This document shows positions 1 to 12,500 of a DNA stretch of 64,000 nucleotides, piece by piece; position 1 is the first letter of the stretch; every line of letters begins with the position of its first letter. The position numbers and the translations under genes are program-made. Source of the stretch: Saxidomus purpurata (lineage: Eukaryota; Mollusca; Bivalvia; Venerida; Veneridae). Under the pieces are notes generated by a model. That model was not told the origin of the DNA. It worked only from the letters and a program-made list of their open reading frames with translations, and did no database searches. The stretch spans positions 3,459,859-3,523,858 of the forward strand of contig JAFMSR010000015.1 of the NCBI GenBank assembly GCA_022818135.1, given 5' to 3'.

Positions 1-59
1 GAGAAAGAACGAATGAAAAATATTTGGCATTTTTATATTTTTCATTTTTGGGGGAAAAG

Positions 60-150
60 TGTAGGCACGTGCCTACAGTGCCTATAGGAAGCTAATCCCC
101 TGCATAGAGCCCGTGTTTGAATCCTTCTCGGGGCAATGGATTTTTCACGG
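60..150. repeat. tRNA-like SINE remnant
   Basis: A B-box-like stretch (gtttgaatcc at 114-123) follows a degenerate tRNA-like head. The same sequence is in copy B at about 34,625-34,715. It is too degenerate to be a tRNA gene. Confidence 0.25.
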
Positions 151-388
151 GGCAGGATTAAGAACATTCTCAATACGCATTGATACAGTATTTAGGTAAA
201 CAGGCAGATAAATACAAATTTTGGTAATGAACTTGAGAATAAGTTATCTAAGTATATTTCAGGTCTAAACTTGTAAAAAAAAAAATTCTTCACATTTTTT
301 ACTCCATTCATTACACCATCTAAAAGTAGAATTTATATTTTTGATGACAAAAAATCACAATTTTTAACAAGATTAAAGTGTAACTTAC

Positions 389-443
389 TACTGTTGAATC
401 TCCAGCTCATGTTAGCAGTCATCCTTAAACAACCTCAGAGTCC
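389..443 (-). CDS. Gene N0, first coding exon (partial gene, continues off left edge)
   Basis: This is the start exon of one member of a tandem family of small genes. The ATG is at 410-408 and encodes MSWRFNS plus one base before a GTAAGT donor (383-388 on the plus strand reads acttac). A 33-nt 5' leader runs to 443, preceded by an acceptor (attttcag in the minus sense). The base three before ATG is A. The same exon recurs at 34952-35006 and, for the coding part, at 54532-54553. The rest of N0 would lie left of position 1, so the product cannot be read here. It is called because the frame and phase match the two complete copies. Confidence 0.6.
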
Positions 444-645
444 CTGAAAATCACTAATCGCTGATAAAAATGCAACCACCATAACGAACAGCATTTACTC
501 TCATAAATATTAAAATTACACACAAGTCTGCAAACACGGGGATTTTACAAAATTTACACACAAATTGTGGTAATCTCATAAATCATGGTAAACTTTGGAA
601 TTTAAACGGTCATCTGGCAACATTGTCTGGTCGAATTTTATTAAC

Positions 646-780
646 ACTTACACAAGTATTCAGTTACATCTACGGTAATACTCACTATGTTATACTAAAG
701 CAATTTCTTGCTTTTCCACGTCCAAGTGCCGCAAAGTCGTCTGAACTGCAGAACGAGTAAGATCTGAAGACGAGATCACT
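646..780 (-). other. Possible noncoding 5' exon of gene N0
   Basis: In the minus sense there is a good donor (GTAAGTG; acttac at 646-651) 200 bp upstream of the N0 coding exon. The coding exon's leader itself starts after an acceptor, so an upstream untranslated exon is expected. The same donor is kept in copy B at 35209-35214. The 5' limit is not visible. Confidence 0.25.
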
Positions 781-1410
781 GCGCGTACAATTAACGCTTA
801 TTCACAAGAAATAGTTCGTTAAAGCACGGTTAGCAACTTATTATTTCGAGTTTTTCAAGCCAGAGCAAATGCGCATGGCAAGTAAGAAAGATTTTTAAGT
901 CAAGTCTTTAATACAGATGGGGAGATTTTTACTTTGGACGTTGAGCTTCCAACTTTCAGTAGTTAGAAGTAGACATTGTTGTCTTAAGTGAACTCTGGTT
1001 GTGAATAACGGACATTGGACTTTTGCAAGTTTTTTTTCAGGGATTTTCTGAAAATTAGCATAGTGTTTTCTGCTAAGTAAACATGCTTAGAATACTAAGA
1101 GTAAATGGGGGAAACAAATGAATTAAAAACATAATAAATTATGACTATAATCTCTTGTGTACCTATATTATCATTAAAAAGCATATTTCCTTCTTCCTAC
1201 GTACAAAACATGCACAAATGGGCCCGGTAGAAACAAGGAGATGTCTTGGGTATCTCTAAACTGAGCTGATTGCACGGTATGCTTTATCTGGCCTCTTACG
1301 TGTTCAACTGTAATTCTGTGTAAGGATTAAATATCTATTGTATTACTGGCATTTGCGTCTTTCACGTCCTCGGCGTCTTGTTAACTTAGCATATGAAAAG
1401 GGCGTGACTC

Positions 1411-2665
1411 GTGTCATTCAATTTGTTAGTTATTACATGTTATATAAGATTACAAATGGATATGGGCCATATGGTAGGGATGGTACTGCGTGATCTCCAG
1501 AAAGCCTTCGACACTGTTGATCACAGTATTCTTTTGATGAAAATTAAAGCCCTTGTGCTAAGTGAAGATGGCGTAAGATGGTTAAGGTCATACTTATGGG
1601 ATAGACATCAACTGGTTGCTGTATCTGGTACATCATCTTATCTCTCTAGTATCACATGCGATGTCCTTCAAGGGTCGTTACTTGGGGCTCTTTTATTTCA
1701 ATCTACGTAAGTGACATGCCAGCTGTGGTAAAAAATAAATTACTGTTATGGTTATGATTCTGGCATATTGGTTACAGGTAAAAGTAAAAGCCAGACTGTA
1801 TTACCTAGTGAACTGGCAACAGTCAGTGAATGCCTTATTTGTAACTAGTTATCTTTGCATTTAGGCAAAACAGAGTCCATTTTGTTTGGCTCAAAACCAA
1901 AAATAATGTCTCAATTCAGCATGGAAATATCATGTTATGGCAAGATTATTGATGCTGTCCATTCAGTTAAATATCTTGGCGCCACTTTGGACCAAAGCCT
2001 GTCTGGTGAGCCTATGGCAAGGTCAGTAATTAGTAAAGCTAACACTAGGTTAAAATTCCTGTATAGAAAAAGTTAACGTGATTTTCTAACACAACATACC
2101 AGAAAGCTATTGGTTACATCCCTCATCCAGTGCCAGTTTGAATATGCCTGTTCCTTTTGGTACCAAGGTTGGACTCAGTTGTTGAAAAGGAGACTTCAAG
2201 CAACCCAAAACAAATTAGTGAGATTCGTCTTGAATATGGATTCTATGTCTCATGTTGGTCCAATTTAGGAATTTAAAGTGGTTACCAGTTGAAAAACGGA
2301 TTAGCCAAATTATGTTGTGTCTTGTTTTCAAAGTTAAGTCAGGCATAGCCTCAGTTTACCTCGAAGAACATTTTAATCATTTACACTCATTACACAATGA
2401 TTGTACAAGGTTAATGGTAACTTTTTGTCCCAATCCTGATGATCAATCCAGGTTAAACTTCAATGACAGTGGTTGTTTCTGTATTCCCAAGGTGAAGGGA
2501 TATGGTAAAAAGTCGTTAGCTTATCAGGGGTGTATCCTTTGGAATAACTTGCTACAGTTGATACGTAATATTACAATTTTTAAGCATTTTAAGGAAATGT
2601 CATTTGCTGTCCTAGTTTTAACATTGTGTCTTATCATTCTCAATGATCTCTTTGCATTCATTTAG
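1411..2665 (+). pseudogene. Reverse transcriptase pseudogene of a non-LTR (Jockey/CR1-like) retrotransposon, copy A
   Basis: Three open stretches in different frames (1411-1710, 1855-2076, 2252-2665) together read as the RT domain and C-terminal region of a LINE. The hallmark palm motif LQKAFDTVDHSIL is followed by a degraded form of the usual G-V-P-Q-G-S segment (DVLQGSLLGALLF). Further on come HLGKTESILFGSKP, the VKYLGATLDQSLSG segment, and a C-terminal part with WLPVEKRISQ and YQGCILWNNL. The catalytic YADD box position (about 1747-1758) is corrupted to Tyr-Gly-Tyr-Asp and flanked by frameshifts. The element is truncated at its 5' end and lacks the endonuclease. Copy B has a paralog at 36,005-37,150 that carries the same damaged box. 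Confidence 0.85.
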
Positions 2666-3857
2666 TGTCTTGTCATTCCTAACGATCTCTTTGTATTTTA
2701 ATGTAATGCTTGGATAGATGTACATTGTACTTGGTATATCACTTTTTAATCTAGTCAGTGCTTTTATTGCTGTAACACTGCTTGATGCTCATATAACTGA
2801 AATGTTTAGTCATACAGTACTTTGATCTCATGCATACAATGATGTTGTAATAACCTAGGTATGTTGTATTATACAAATGTGATACCATTTATTCATTTGA
2901 AGTAAATAATCATGCCTTTCCGTGGTGTGCCATCAATGTCAATGACCACAATGAAAATAAGAGAGAATCACTTTTCCCTTTTTTGTGTAATCCTTGGTAT
3001 TGATGCGCATATCAGGGTTTAGAAACTTGTGTATACATCTAATTATCTGTATGTGTATGCATCATGTTCGTTTTAACCATGTTTGTACATCTGTGATATA
3101 CTGAAATCTACCTATCTATCTATGCTCGTGATGTTATTCCTTGCGAACAATATAGTGCGTGTGGTATCATGTTGTATGTACGATATAGTATTTAGTGCGC
3201 ACTTCATTTTATTTCGTTAAAACGTGGTGGTCAATGTTGAATGCGTAGTATAGCATACCGTGCGCACTAGTCTACTCAGTAGGATAGCCAGTCAAGAAAT
3301 AAGTCAGTCAGTCCCTGGGAATGGGTGAGCGTTTGTTCTCTGTCAACATCTGCATTGCGAATTTAGGTAATTTATCCGCGGCATGCACAGAAAGTTGTCA
3401 CTTACTTGAAGACTTGAAGAGTATGGGGTGTCGTATTATTATTTATAGACATATTTTTATCAATAGTTTGAATCATTTTAGACATCAAGAAATACAAATC
3501 TGTTTTTATATCAAAAATCGAATTTCTGATATCAGTTTAATTTTGGTTATCAATAATTCAATTTCTGATATCAAAAATGGTCACTATTTCCCTTCATATC
3601 AGAAAATCATTTCTTTATATGAAGAATTCGATTTTTTTATATAAGAAGATTAATCTCTTGAAATATTATTTTCTATATTAAGCTAAAACAAATAGCAAAA
3701 CGGCACTCTCACATTATATGAGAACTAGTTATTTGAACATACAGCGTATGGAGAAACGCTTGGTGACCAACTCTGTCAACAAAACACGGGCGACGGAGCT
3801 GTTTTTTTCTGCGGTCATCAGGTAGAATAATATGGAGTACAATAGGTTTATTTCAAA
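2666..3857. other. Retroelement 3' flank and AT-rich noncoding DNA
   Basis: I see no gene here. A short tcta-type microsatellite at about 3110-3123 may mark the retroelement 3' end. At about 3480-3640 there are repeats around the phrase tctgatatca. All of it is matched in copy B at about 37,150-38,410. Confidence 0.5.
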
Positions 3858-3889
3858 GAAGTACTGAAGCTCCTCCGTCGCTTAGGTTA

Positions 3890-4005
3890 AAGGGCTTCCT
3901 CATATGACACCAGTACTGTTTTTTCCAGGAAGCGGACGCGAGAGTGACTCGATAAGCTACAAGCTTTCGAGCTAAAATAAATTAGTATAAACTACAAACT
4001 AAAGG
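3890..4005. repeat. Short dispersed repeat, copy 1
   Basis: About 115 bp starting cttcctcatatgacaccag is present again at about 11,331-11,448. It is absent from the matching point of copy B (near 38,410-38,425), so it behaves as a separate repeat unit. Confidence 0.5.
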
Positions 4006-4402
4006 GCAAGGCAAGTCCGAAAATTATTTCACTTTAGATTGAAGCACTTGTTAAGAGGAACATTGTTGAAGGAATTCGTAAAATTGGAATATTAAATGCG
4101 AAGATATTAAAGATTGAACATTTAAAAAATTTAGAATAATGGTGGCGGCCATTTTGAATTTGTGATGTCATAGTGATGTAACTAAACATTCATGCAGGTA
4201 TTACTGCTAAATTAAAAACTGCAGCTTCAGATATATGTTAAAATTTGTCAACCTACATGACACTTTCCATATTTACTAAATAGTTTTCTCATACATGTGC
4301 TAGAAAAAAGTGTCACAGCCAGGGCCAATACCCGCCACAAATTTACTATAGGTTTATATAGGAGCACTGTCATTAACTCACGATAACATTTTAACTAATA
4401 AA

Positions 4403-4680
4403 GTTATTTTAAAATCACAAACGGGATGATAAAATATAACATTTCCCCTTTTTAATGTATATTTTTTTTATTTTCCTGAGACTTTATTTGTTTGGTTTTT
4501 GTTTTAATTTAAAAACTCTACCCGTCGTTTTACTATATAGCATATAGTAAAACACCCCAAATGTGACAATTTTAACTGAAATTTTTGCAGTTTATCTTCA
4601 ATTTATTCAAAAACTATAACAATTATTTTAGAATCACAAACGGGATTGAATAAAACAACCATTCTACATTTAAGTGATAT
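4403..4680. repeat. Diverged direct repeat of about 60 bp
   Basis: The phrase attttaaaatcacaaacggg near 4410 recurs as attttagaatcacaaacggg near 4626, with similar flanks, 216 bp apart. Confidence 0.4.
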
Positions 4681-5053
4681 ATTTTATATAAAAATAAAGA
4701 AAGAAGAGAATGGTCTTTTTTTAAGGTTTTGTTTAACAGGTATATAATTTTATTTTTACGATCGGAGCTCGGTTGCTTCCGTAATGCTGGCCGAACACTT
4801 CCGAATGATTGATCTAACTGCTATACTTGAAGAGTAAATGGTCATATACTTATTTACAAATCACGCAAATTATACATTAAACTTCACATTATATAAATCG
4901 ATGATTAAGAACTTTTACTAGAATGGTTATGGATTTCATGGCAAATACCTTTTTTATCATTATTTTAAATAACCAGTACATTTTAACCAACAAAAAATGA
5001 AACATGTAGTTTTACAATGTGGTTCATCACTATGGGAGAAAACGAAATTTCTT

Positions 5054-5296
5054 TCAAAAAATATTTTGTTGCTTCCTTTTATGGATGCAAAAATAAGATA
5101 TTTTTGCGCTAGCTTTAGCAATTCGGCAACAGATTAACCAAATAGCCCCAGGCTGAAATAATGTGCACTTGCGGGAAAATCCGAGGATTTCCGTTAATTT
5201 CCGGATGCATACGAATTCAGTGTCAGCTTCGGCGAACGATAGTAAATCCGATATCAATTTTTCAAATGAAATCTCTGATGGGTCTAATTCTGCCAT
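5054..5296 (-). CDS. Unrecognised 80-residue ORF, possible exon or gene remnant
   Basis: The ORF begins MAELDPSEISFEKLISDLLS and continues as a mixed acidic/hydrophobic, protein-like stretch to about residue 43, after which the composition degrades. This is what a first exon running into an intron could look like. The family is not recognised. The ORF lies in a roughly 1-kb stretch (4,290-5,290) missing from copy B, where the flanks join at a shared 'cata'. A B deletion at microhomology is therefore more likely than an A insertion. Chance ORFs of this size are expected in 64 kb, so confidence is low. Confidence 0.2.
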   Translation of the reverse strand: MAELDPSEISFEKLISDLLSFAEADTEFVCIRKLTEILGFSRKCTLFQPGAIWLICCRIAKASAKISYFCIHKRKQQNIF

Positions 5297-5417
5297 ATGG
5301 CTATCCTATTTTTTATCCGATTTCGAAAATTCTTTCAACAGTGTGTTTGTGTTAACAAGCTCTCTAATTTCAGAATATTTTGACTTTCGTTACCATGTAA
5401 GTGATGATTCTGACTGA

Positions 5418-7740
5418 TGACATGTGTGATTGAATTATATCAGATAGAAGACGTCTCTGTTTCTTTTTCTACATTTCATAAACTATTTGACCTTGAATAA
5501 AATCTTTATGATGACCTTCATATAATGTACCTTACACACTCAATTGTCTATGATGACTTTATATACATACCGATTAGAATACTTACAGTATTTCGATATC
5601 CACTATTCACAAGCACAGTTCACTTAAAGCGAAAATGTCAAGTGGTAAGACGTGCACAATAGCAGAAAACGGTAAATAAATTGCGGTCAGAACAAACTTA
5701 AAGAAGTTTCAAACATTACTTTACCAAAGTTCACTTGAAAGAATGAAGATGGCTGTTATTGGTGTGGTTTTAATCAAGTTTCTTTTTGACACTTTACATA
5801 TAGTTTCGGTTTATAATTTGGATTTTTTCTCAAAAATAAATGAGTTACCTTTATTTTAATGGCTGTATTATGAGCCCTAAGAGATGTGTTACGTATGCTG
5901 AGTACTTAACTGTGCACTTTCGTCAGGCTAGGGATATGTGAATTTTTAGCTCGATCGAGCTATGTCGTCAAATTTGATTAGTTTTAGTGACCTTACTTTT
6001 GAATAGTCATACCATTTAATGATATAAACACCAAATCTTGCCGCCTTCAATTTATTAATTATCAGTTTTACACAATTAGGAAAGAGCCGTTCCCAGTGTA
6101 GGATTCGAGCCCATGGCCCTCGCGAATATTGAATGATTAACTACGTTAAGCAATCTTACGAGTGAGAACAGAATTTCCTTAAAATAAGGAAGAAACAAAA
6201 TCGTGTCTTAATATACATGAAATACAAAGATCGATTGCTAACATACAACACTAAATGTAGATTTTCATGCAAAAATCGGGGTTTGCGCATTTTGTGGGAG
6301 TTAATCTTACTATTGCCTGATACCTCATAGCTGGCTCATCTCAAAAAGCCTTCAACTGCTATTAAAAAATATTTCGCTTGGCCATTATCAAAAACAATGT
6401 AAATAAAAAAATCTTAAAATGCACTTGCTGCTATTATTTCTCGATTTAATGTAATATATATAATCAATTGACAACGGATATTGGCATTGCATGTTTATTA
6501 CCACGCCACTTTTAATGTGCATGTTTTAGTTGCTAGTACTTTATAATTCAGTTGCTTGAATGTACTTGATTTGCTTTAGACACTTGTGTATTGTATTCTT
6601 GTGTTAGTTGCTGTTATCAAATCATTAAATCCTTCTCTTTAGTATGTACTCTGTATAATATAAATACTCTTCTCCCCTATACCTCTTCAGTAATTTTTTC
6701 TGGCTTACATTGCAACACCCTAACCAAATATTTCGTTTCGCTAGGGGTTATATAATTTTTACCAGATTACATGTTAAGATTCTCATTTAAAACCAATACA
6801 CCTGCATGCTTCTGTTGCAGTTTCTTGCTTTTGCTTCTGGTTTTCTTGACCATGTGTTTGAAATGTTGTGATATTGTGAGGAAGTGTCTGAACAGTTCTC
6901 TACAAATAGGATTTAAGGGGATAAATGTCTTTAACTCTTTTTTATTGGTCGAACTTTTTTGCTTTTTTTCACAATTCAGAGTCTTTATCTACATGTAGAT
7001 CAAGATCAGCAACTTTCCCACAATTTTTATCTTTTCTATCCAAATAATACTAAATGCTTATCTAATATTTTCTACAAATGAGTTGTTCACCAGTGCAAAC
7101 ATGATCTTGTTATTAAATCATCCTCAGTGCTTCTTATTTGTTCTCTTTAATGAGTATAATTTCGGGGTTTAAAAATAGATATTATGGTATTTAATGTTCT
7201 ATAAAATATTATTGTATTCAATGTGCTTAAGGTCATAAATAATATTTATCTATTTACTTGTAATATTTTAATTGTTTCATGTCAGCTTTGTATCTTTTAC
7301 AGCTGCCGTACCCATATTTTCGTCCTTTGTCGTGTTTTAATCTGTCGTGTTTTAGACATTTCGCCGCAACAAATCAAAAAGTCGAAAATACGACATGGCA
7401 GAAATCAGCATCCATAGTTTTATCACACATTGAACTGACTTTTCATATCGTATCAAATCATTTTAATGGCCGACAGAATATCTGGAACATTTGTATGTTC
7501 TATTTACTTTTGCTCATTATTTTGCTGAAGTTTGGTGTATTACTGCACAGTAATAGATGCAAAGGATTGAATTAATTTAATAGATGCTCTCACATTGAAT
7601 TGTGTCAAAACGCAACCTTGTGACGTACTTACAAGCGTGTTGTTAATTATAATTCAAAGGAGACCATATTTTTATGAAAGTTTACAGCATTACAGAGAGC
7701 GTTGCGTACGCGTTATAATGATATGAAGTGTTTGTGTGTA
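5418..7740. other. Noncoding DNA, duplicated in copy B
   Basis: I see no coding feature. It contains a 14-bp palindrome (agctcgatcgagct, about 5948-5961) and a minus-strand tRNA-like SINE scrap with a B box (ggctcgaatcc read on minus, about 6100-6112). It is collinear with about 38,770-41,590. Confidence 0.5.
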
Positions 7741-8422
7741 AAACAGATATGATATTTTTGACGTCGCTTCGGTTTCGGACGTGTCATTGTTTTTAGATGT
7801 GCAAACCCATAAAGAAAACATATCCAAATAGTGTCGGTGCCGTATGAGCAAGCTGTTGAAGTATTGGCGATATATTGGACATATGAGAAGACTGGTTACA
7901 CGTGTTACCTAGATAATTACCCAAAATTTTGTTATAACTCCTTCCTTAACGTAATTACATTATGTCGGGTGTTCTTCACAATTTGATGGAGAAACATGCA
8001 ACGAATGACAAAGAAAACATGTATTAAAGAATCTCGTTACAATAAAACGGCGGGAAAACGCCGTGAAAAAGTGTGTGTAGTGAACACCTGAATGTTTTAA
8101 ACACAGACATTTGTATTGCACTGAAATATCTTAGAGAATGATGTGTACTTGAGGTCAGTGTGACTAAAGAAAGATCCCCACGAAATATTCGTTCGTAATA
8201 ATCTATTTACAGTTTAAATGGTTACCCACATATCGATAATTTGTGAATATCATAAGTATTATAGTTCTGTAATATATGATCAACTCACTGCCTGCACGCA
8301 AGTTCAATGTGGTAAACATATACATGCACGAGGACGATAAACAGTGCGTGTCAATATTACTTATTTATCATGCAACTAGCATTAAATCTGACCGATAACA
8401 CCCGTCCGATGTTTTAAAATGA

Positions 8423-8525
8423 TATCACGTCACAGACGTGATAACATATATAACCACGCCCACATGCCGTACTACTTCCAGTTCAACAAGCAAGACTCCT
8501 CAAGTGCAATCACAGAGAAAAAGTA
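8423..8525 (+). promoter_or_regulatory. Putative core promoter: CRE palindrome, TATA box, leader (copy A)
   Basis: A near-perfect palindrome of two CREB/ATF-type half sites (tcacgtca / agacgtga, 8423-8443) is followed at once by TATATAA (8447-8453). About 25-30 bp further is a leader-like stretch (agttcaacaagcaagactcc) ending near a possible donor (aaaaag|taatc). Copy B has the same layout with a perfect palindrome. The inverted copy at 33 kb lacks this segment, so it may belong to an inserted element. No downstream coding exon was found. Confidence 0.35.
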
Positions 8526-9287
8526 ATCAAAACATTTCATTTATCCTATCATTTTTGTATTTTTGTTTACAAATCATTGTTAATGATGTAGTTATTGCAT
8601 AAAAATACAGCCCAAATAGATAAATTGAATGATTTAAAACGAACAGCAAGGCACCATAAAAATTGAAAATCCCCTGTAGAATTTTTATTTTTGAAATAAA
8701 CATAGGGTTGTTGGTATTCATTTTCTTAGTTAGATCATTTGCTATCCATCTACAACAATATTGAGGCAAAATTTGAGAAAAAGTTGATTTTCATGTTGAT
8801 TTTCATTTTTTTATCACTATCCAATTTTTACAGTAAGTTCTTAATGCGTGGTTGAAATGGCCTGAAACCTATCAGCTACCTATCAAAAGTTGAAAACTGT
8901 CTTTGAACCGCTCACTTTTCACTCATCAACTCTCAAGTTCCTCGTTTGTTTACAATTAGAATACCCCAATGGTGTTGAACCCACGCCGCCATTTTTGAAA
9001 TGTCAGTGTTTTACTTGGAAATTCTTGCGTGTGTCTTTGCAAATATTTTGTTTGCAAAACAATATCATTACATTAGATCAGAAAAACATTTATAAATAGG
9101 CTCATGAAGGTAATTATAAAGCTATATTGATGTCGTTTTTATATTTTTTGTCTTTTGAAATGTAGAACTATTTTTCGAGGCACATGTAGTAATTTGAAAT
9201 CATTTTCTTTTATAAATACCGTATTTATTCTATTTCAGGCCCCTAAAAGTGTCAAAAAAATACAATATGAAGATTTGCATGATAAAT

Positions 9288-9365
9288 AGAATATTAGTCA
9301 ACTGCCTTTTGACAACATGTGATATCAGGTTCGGCAGATACGGTCGGAAAAGGCTCGGCAGAGCC
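9288..9365. mobile_element. Foldback MITE, left arm (interrupted in copy A)
   Basis: This is the left arm of a hairpin element that is whole in copy B (43136-43282). Here it is split by the 4.58-kb insertion, and its right arm is at 13945-14022. The arms pair from agaatattag outward to inward ggtcggaaaagg. Confidence 0.7.
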
Positions 9366-10469
9366 TAGACTGGCATTCAGTCCTTACATTTTCTATTTCT
9401 TACTAAATTAACTCCCTTTGCTCCCAAAAATGTAAGGACTGGTGAAAAGCGGATTTCATTTTCCCTAAATTCTGGGAATCGACCTTTTCCTGAGGTCAAG
9501 CAATAATCACCTGGCAGAGAGAAACAGCTTGTGGTCAGTGCTAATGTTCCATATCTAATTTTATTATCTAAGATCAAATGATACTGAGAAATAAACTCTG
9601 GGGTTATTTGTCCTTCCTGTATTTTCCTGAAATATATGAATTGAAACTTCTAAATTGTTTCAATATTTTTTTAACAGATGTAAGTTTTGTGTGAATAAAC
9701 AGTGATTATAACTTATTGATAAAATTTGGTGCTGTAAGGAATCTTGTGTCAGTTATAAGAAATTTCAGGTACAATGTACATGTACTTAATTATGCAACCA
9801 AAAACCATTTTCTTCAGTTAATGAAGTTATGAAATTATATCTAAGTACAATGTATAATCTTGGCATAATTGTTAGAAAAAAATATTTTAGTGCAGTGGAG
9901 CCTGTGAATTGAAATCTCATAGAATTTATTTTTACTCAAACTGAAATGATCAATATAAATAGAATTATTTTAATCTTTGAAAATATAACATCAGAAGACA
10001 AAACATCATAACACATGTACTTGTATATTCTTATTGTACGTATTATTGTACGGCTGTTGATTTTTAATTATAAAATGAGATCCTGAAAACAATTAATTTC
10101 AAATCAAAGAATGAATTGAGATAAAAAAAAGAATAAATGTGAAAACGAATTTTGCCAGAAATAGCAGTAGATAATTATCAAAGAAAAAAAATCTTATTGC
10201 AAATTTTAGGACTCAAGCCCTTTACAAATGTACCAAGCATAAACAGAATAGCACACCGTATGTAATTAAGTTTTAAGTCCTAACAGAAAATTCATTAAAT
10301 GTTGCAATTAGGAATCTCAAAATACCCAATGAATGACAAAGATACAGTCTAGACACAGACAGGAAGTAAGCCACTCATCCTTGTTTAGCCATGCAGCTCA
10401 GTGAAGTTGGCACCGTGGCACTTAATATCCACACAGTCTCTGTTTAGCCCGTGACCCTTACATTTGTAG

Positions 10470-10690
10470 TTTTCCCTCAGCCCGGAGAACTGAGTCCCGT
10501 TTCCCCAAGTTAAACTGGTTGCAAATTAATCTCGTGCCCCTGCCTAGTATCCTTGTGCGTCCTGGTAAATCCGTGTTTAGTTACCCGGTGAAATGAGCCC
10601 ATTATCCCCAAGTTTACCCGGACACGCACCCTGGTTATCCTGTAATCCTTGTTACCCGCAGCCACGTGAAATTAGCCTTTTATTCCCTAG
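10470..10690. repeat. Degenerate GC-richer tandem repeat inside the transposon
   Basis: Two or so units of about 105 bp share phrases such as cccggagaactgag / cccggtgaaatgag and tttccccaagtt / ttatccccaagttt. They stand out by base composition from the AT-rich surroundings. Confidence 0.35.
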
Positions 10691-10983
10691 TATCCCTGAA
10701 GCCTATTCACGACGTGTCCCCAGGTTTTGCCGCAGGTCCGTGAACTAAGCTCCATATTCCGTTGTATCAAGATTGACCCTGCAGGTAACACCACTTCCTG
10801 AGGTGTATCCTCAACAGTAGTATCAACAAAGCCCGTGAAAACAAACACCTTCTCAGCGGGGACACATGTAGAGGCAAAGCAACCTGAGGCTGTGTTGATA
10901 GTGAGACGGGGGCTAATTGTATGGGGTTGCAGGGATATTAACAAAGTCGTATAATCAGATACACTGTTGATACTAGATGACAC
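10687..10983 (-). pseudogene. Decayed coding-like stretch in the transposon
   Basis: The minus strand is open for about 100 residues, with protein-like composition (for example AEKVFVFTGFVDTTVEDTPQ) and higher GC than its surroundings. Upstream to 11074 a second frame is open (MSPSICAALDYIADMKIPEW, then two stops), preceded by a plausible acceptor (tttctttcag). Together this looks like a captured or ancestral exon broken by a frameshift. The family is not recognised. The only starts are GTG or internal, so an intact gene is unlikely. Confidence 0.25.
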
Positions 10984-11330
10984 AAAGCTTAACTCATCAC
11001 CATTCGGGGATTTTCATGTCGGCAATGTAATCTAGGGCTGCGCAGATGCTTGGGGACATGGAGCTGACGGAATACTGAAAGAAACGTTTACAATGTAACT
11101 TGGGCCAAATTGAAACTATGGGATATGAGGCGGAGTTCCCTGGGCTTAACCGTTCAGAGTTATCAGGATTGCATTATTCAAATTTTCAGAATAATACTAT
11201 AAAAAGGTTGCTCATCTTCTTTACCAATTCACTGCTGCCTAATATTTTATGTTGATACAGGTTTTCTCGTGTTAGGGCTAAAATTTAATGATGTTTTCTG
11301 AAACAAATTGCCAAGGAATAACGACCGTTC

Positions 11331-11448
11331 TTCCTCATATGACACCAATACTGGTTTTTCCAGGAAGTAGACTCGAGAGTGATTCGATAAGCTACAAGCT
11401 TTCTTCACAATGGAGCTAAAATAAATTAGTATACACTAAACTAAGGAG
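11331..11448. repeat. Short dispersed repeat, copy 2
   Basis: This matches 3890-4005 (tcctcatatgacacca, then gataagctacaagctttc, then gagctaaaataaattagta), with a few-base insertion. Confidence 0.5.
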
Positions 11449-12469
11449 TAATTCTTTATTCCACAGTACAATAACCTGTTTTATTCGAGTTAAGATTTAA
11501 AAAAAATTGTTCCGGAGTGTATGCAATCCTTAAGTAAATCAGTCAACAAAATCATGGCAACACTACTACAGGCTAATGTTATGAAATAAATGAAAATATC
11601 ATAAGAAGGTACAATAAAGAATTAGTTAAACCACTGTTCATTTAAAATTTAGTCATTATTTAGAAACTTGGATACACAGCAATGTATGAGTTAATATCTG
11701 CATGTTTGCGTGGTGTTCGACTTAGTAACCTTGACGTGATTAGCAATGGTACTCAGGCGAGCGATATAGGGCCGTGAATGCCCTCTTGTTTGTCATTAAT
11801 TACAATGTCATTATTTCAAAGTGCACACTGAACCACAAATTAGCATCACTTGTAAATTTTAATAGTTCATTTATTCATTAAGTTATTCTTTACCAAATCT
11901 TACCAAATTTGAAGTGGAATGAGAGAACCAGCTGAGTACATGTATACAATTTAACATCCTCATGCATCAGTGGTTTGCCAACCTTTCGGACAAACTAATT
12001 AAGGAAATTATGTAATGAACGCTCTGGATGTACGAGAATGACAATTTAAGTACATAACACGATTGTTCTTAATTGGGGAAGATTAAGCACTATTGTTTAA
12101 TATAACTGGAACTCTGTCTAAAGACTTTTAATAAATGGTGAAGTACCAACTCACAGATAGTTATCTTCTATCAAAACTTGCAAATTATCTTATTTACCTC
12201 TTCTAACCATGCATCGGTTTCAGTCTAAGTGCAATATAAAAGACTCTTCAGTTTCCATTGTATTTTTCAAGAATGCAGCGAGAATGTGAGTAGATAGTAA
12301 CTATATCTACTCTTCAAAATTAAGTCTGTTTTAACACAGTTTGCAAGTTTCGGTAGGGTGTCATTAGATACTGCAATTATGCTTCATATAAACATGAAGC
12401 ATCTGCTGGCTATCCTTATGTGGATTCAAATGGGTCGTACAGTACGTCTATCAATATGAACGTAGGCAT

Positions 12470-12500
12470 TATTGGCGCTGTGCGGAAGCACAGTGCCAGT
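12470..12500. other. Short hairpin
   Basis: ggcgctgtgc and gcacagtgcc form a 10-bp stem with one mismatch around a ggaa loop. The function is unknown. Confidence 0.4.

Noticed and set aside
8890..9099. 69-residue plus-strand ORF kept in B (42738-42947)
   Set aside because: It has low-complexity composition, no family is recognised, and it lies in a near-identical tract.
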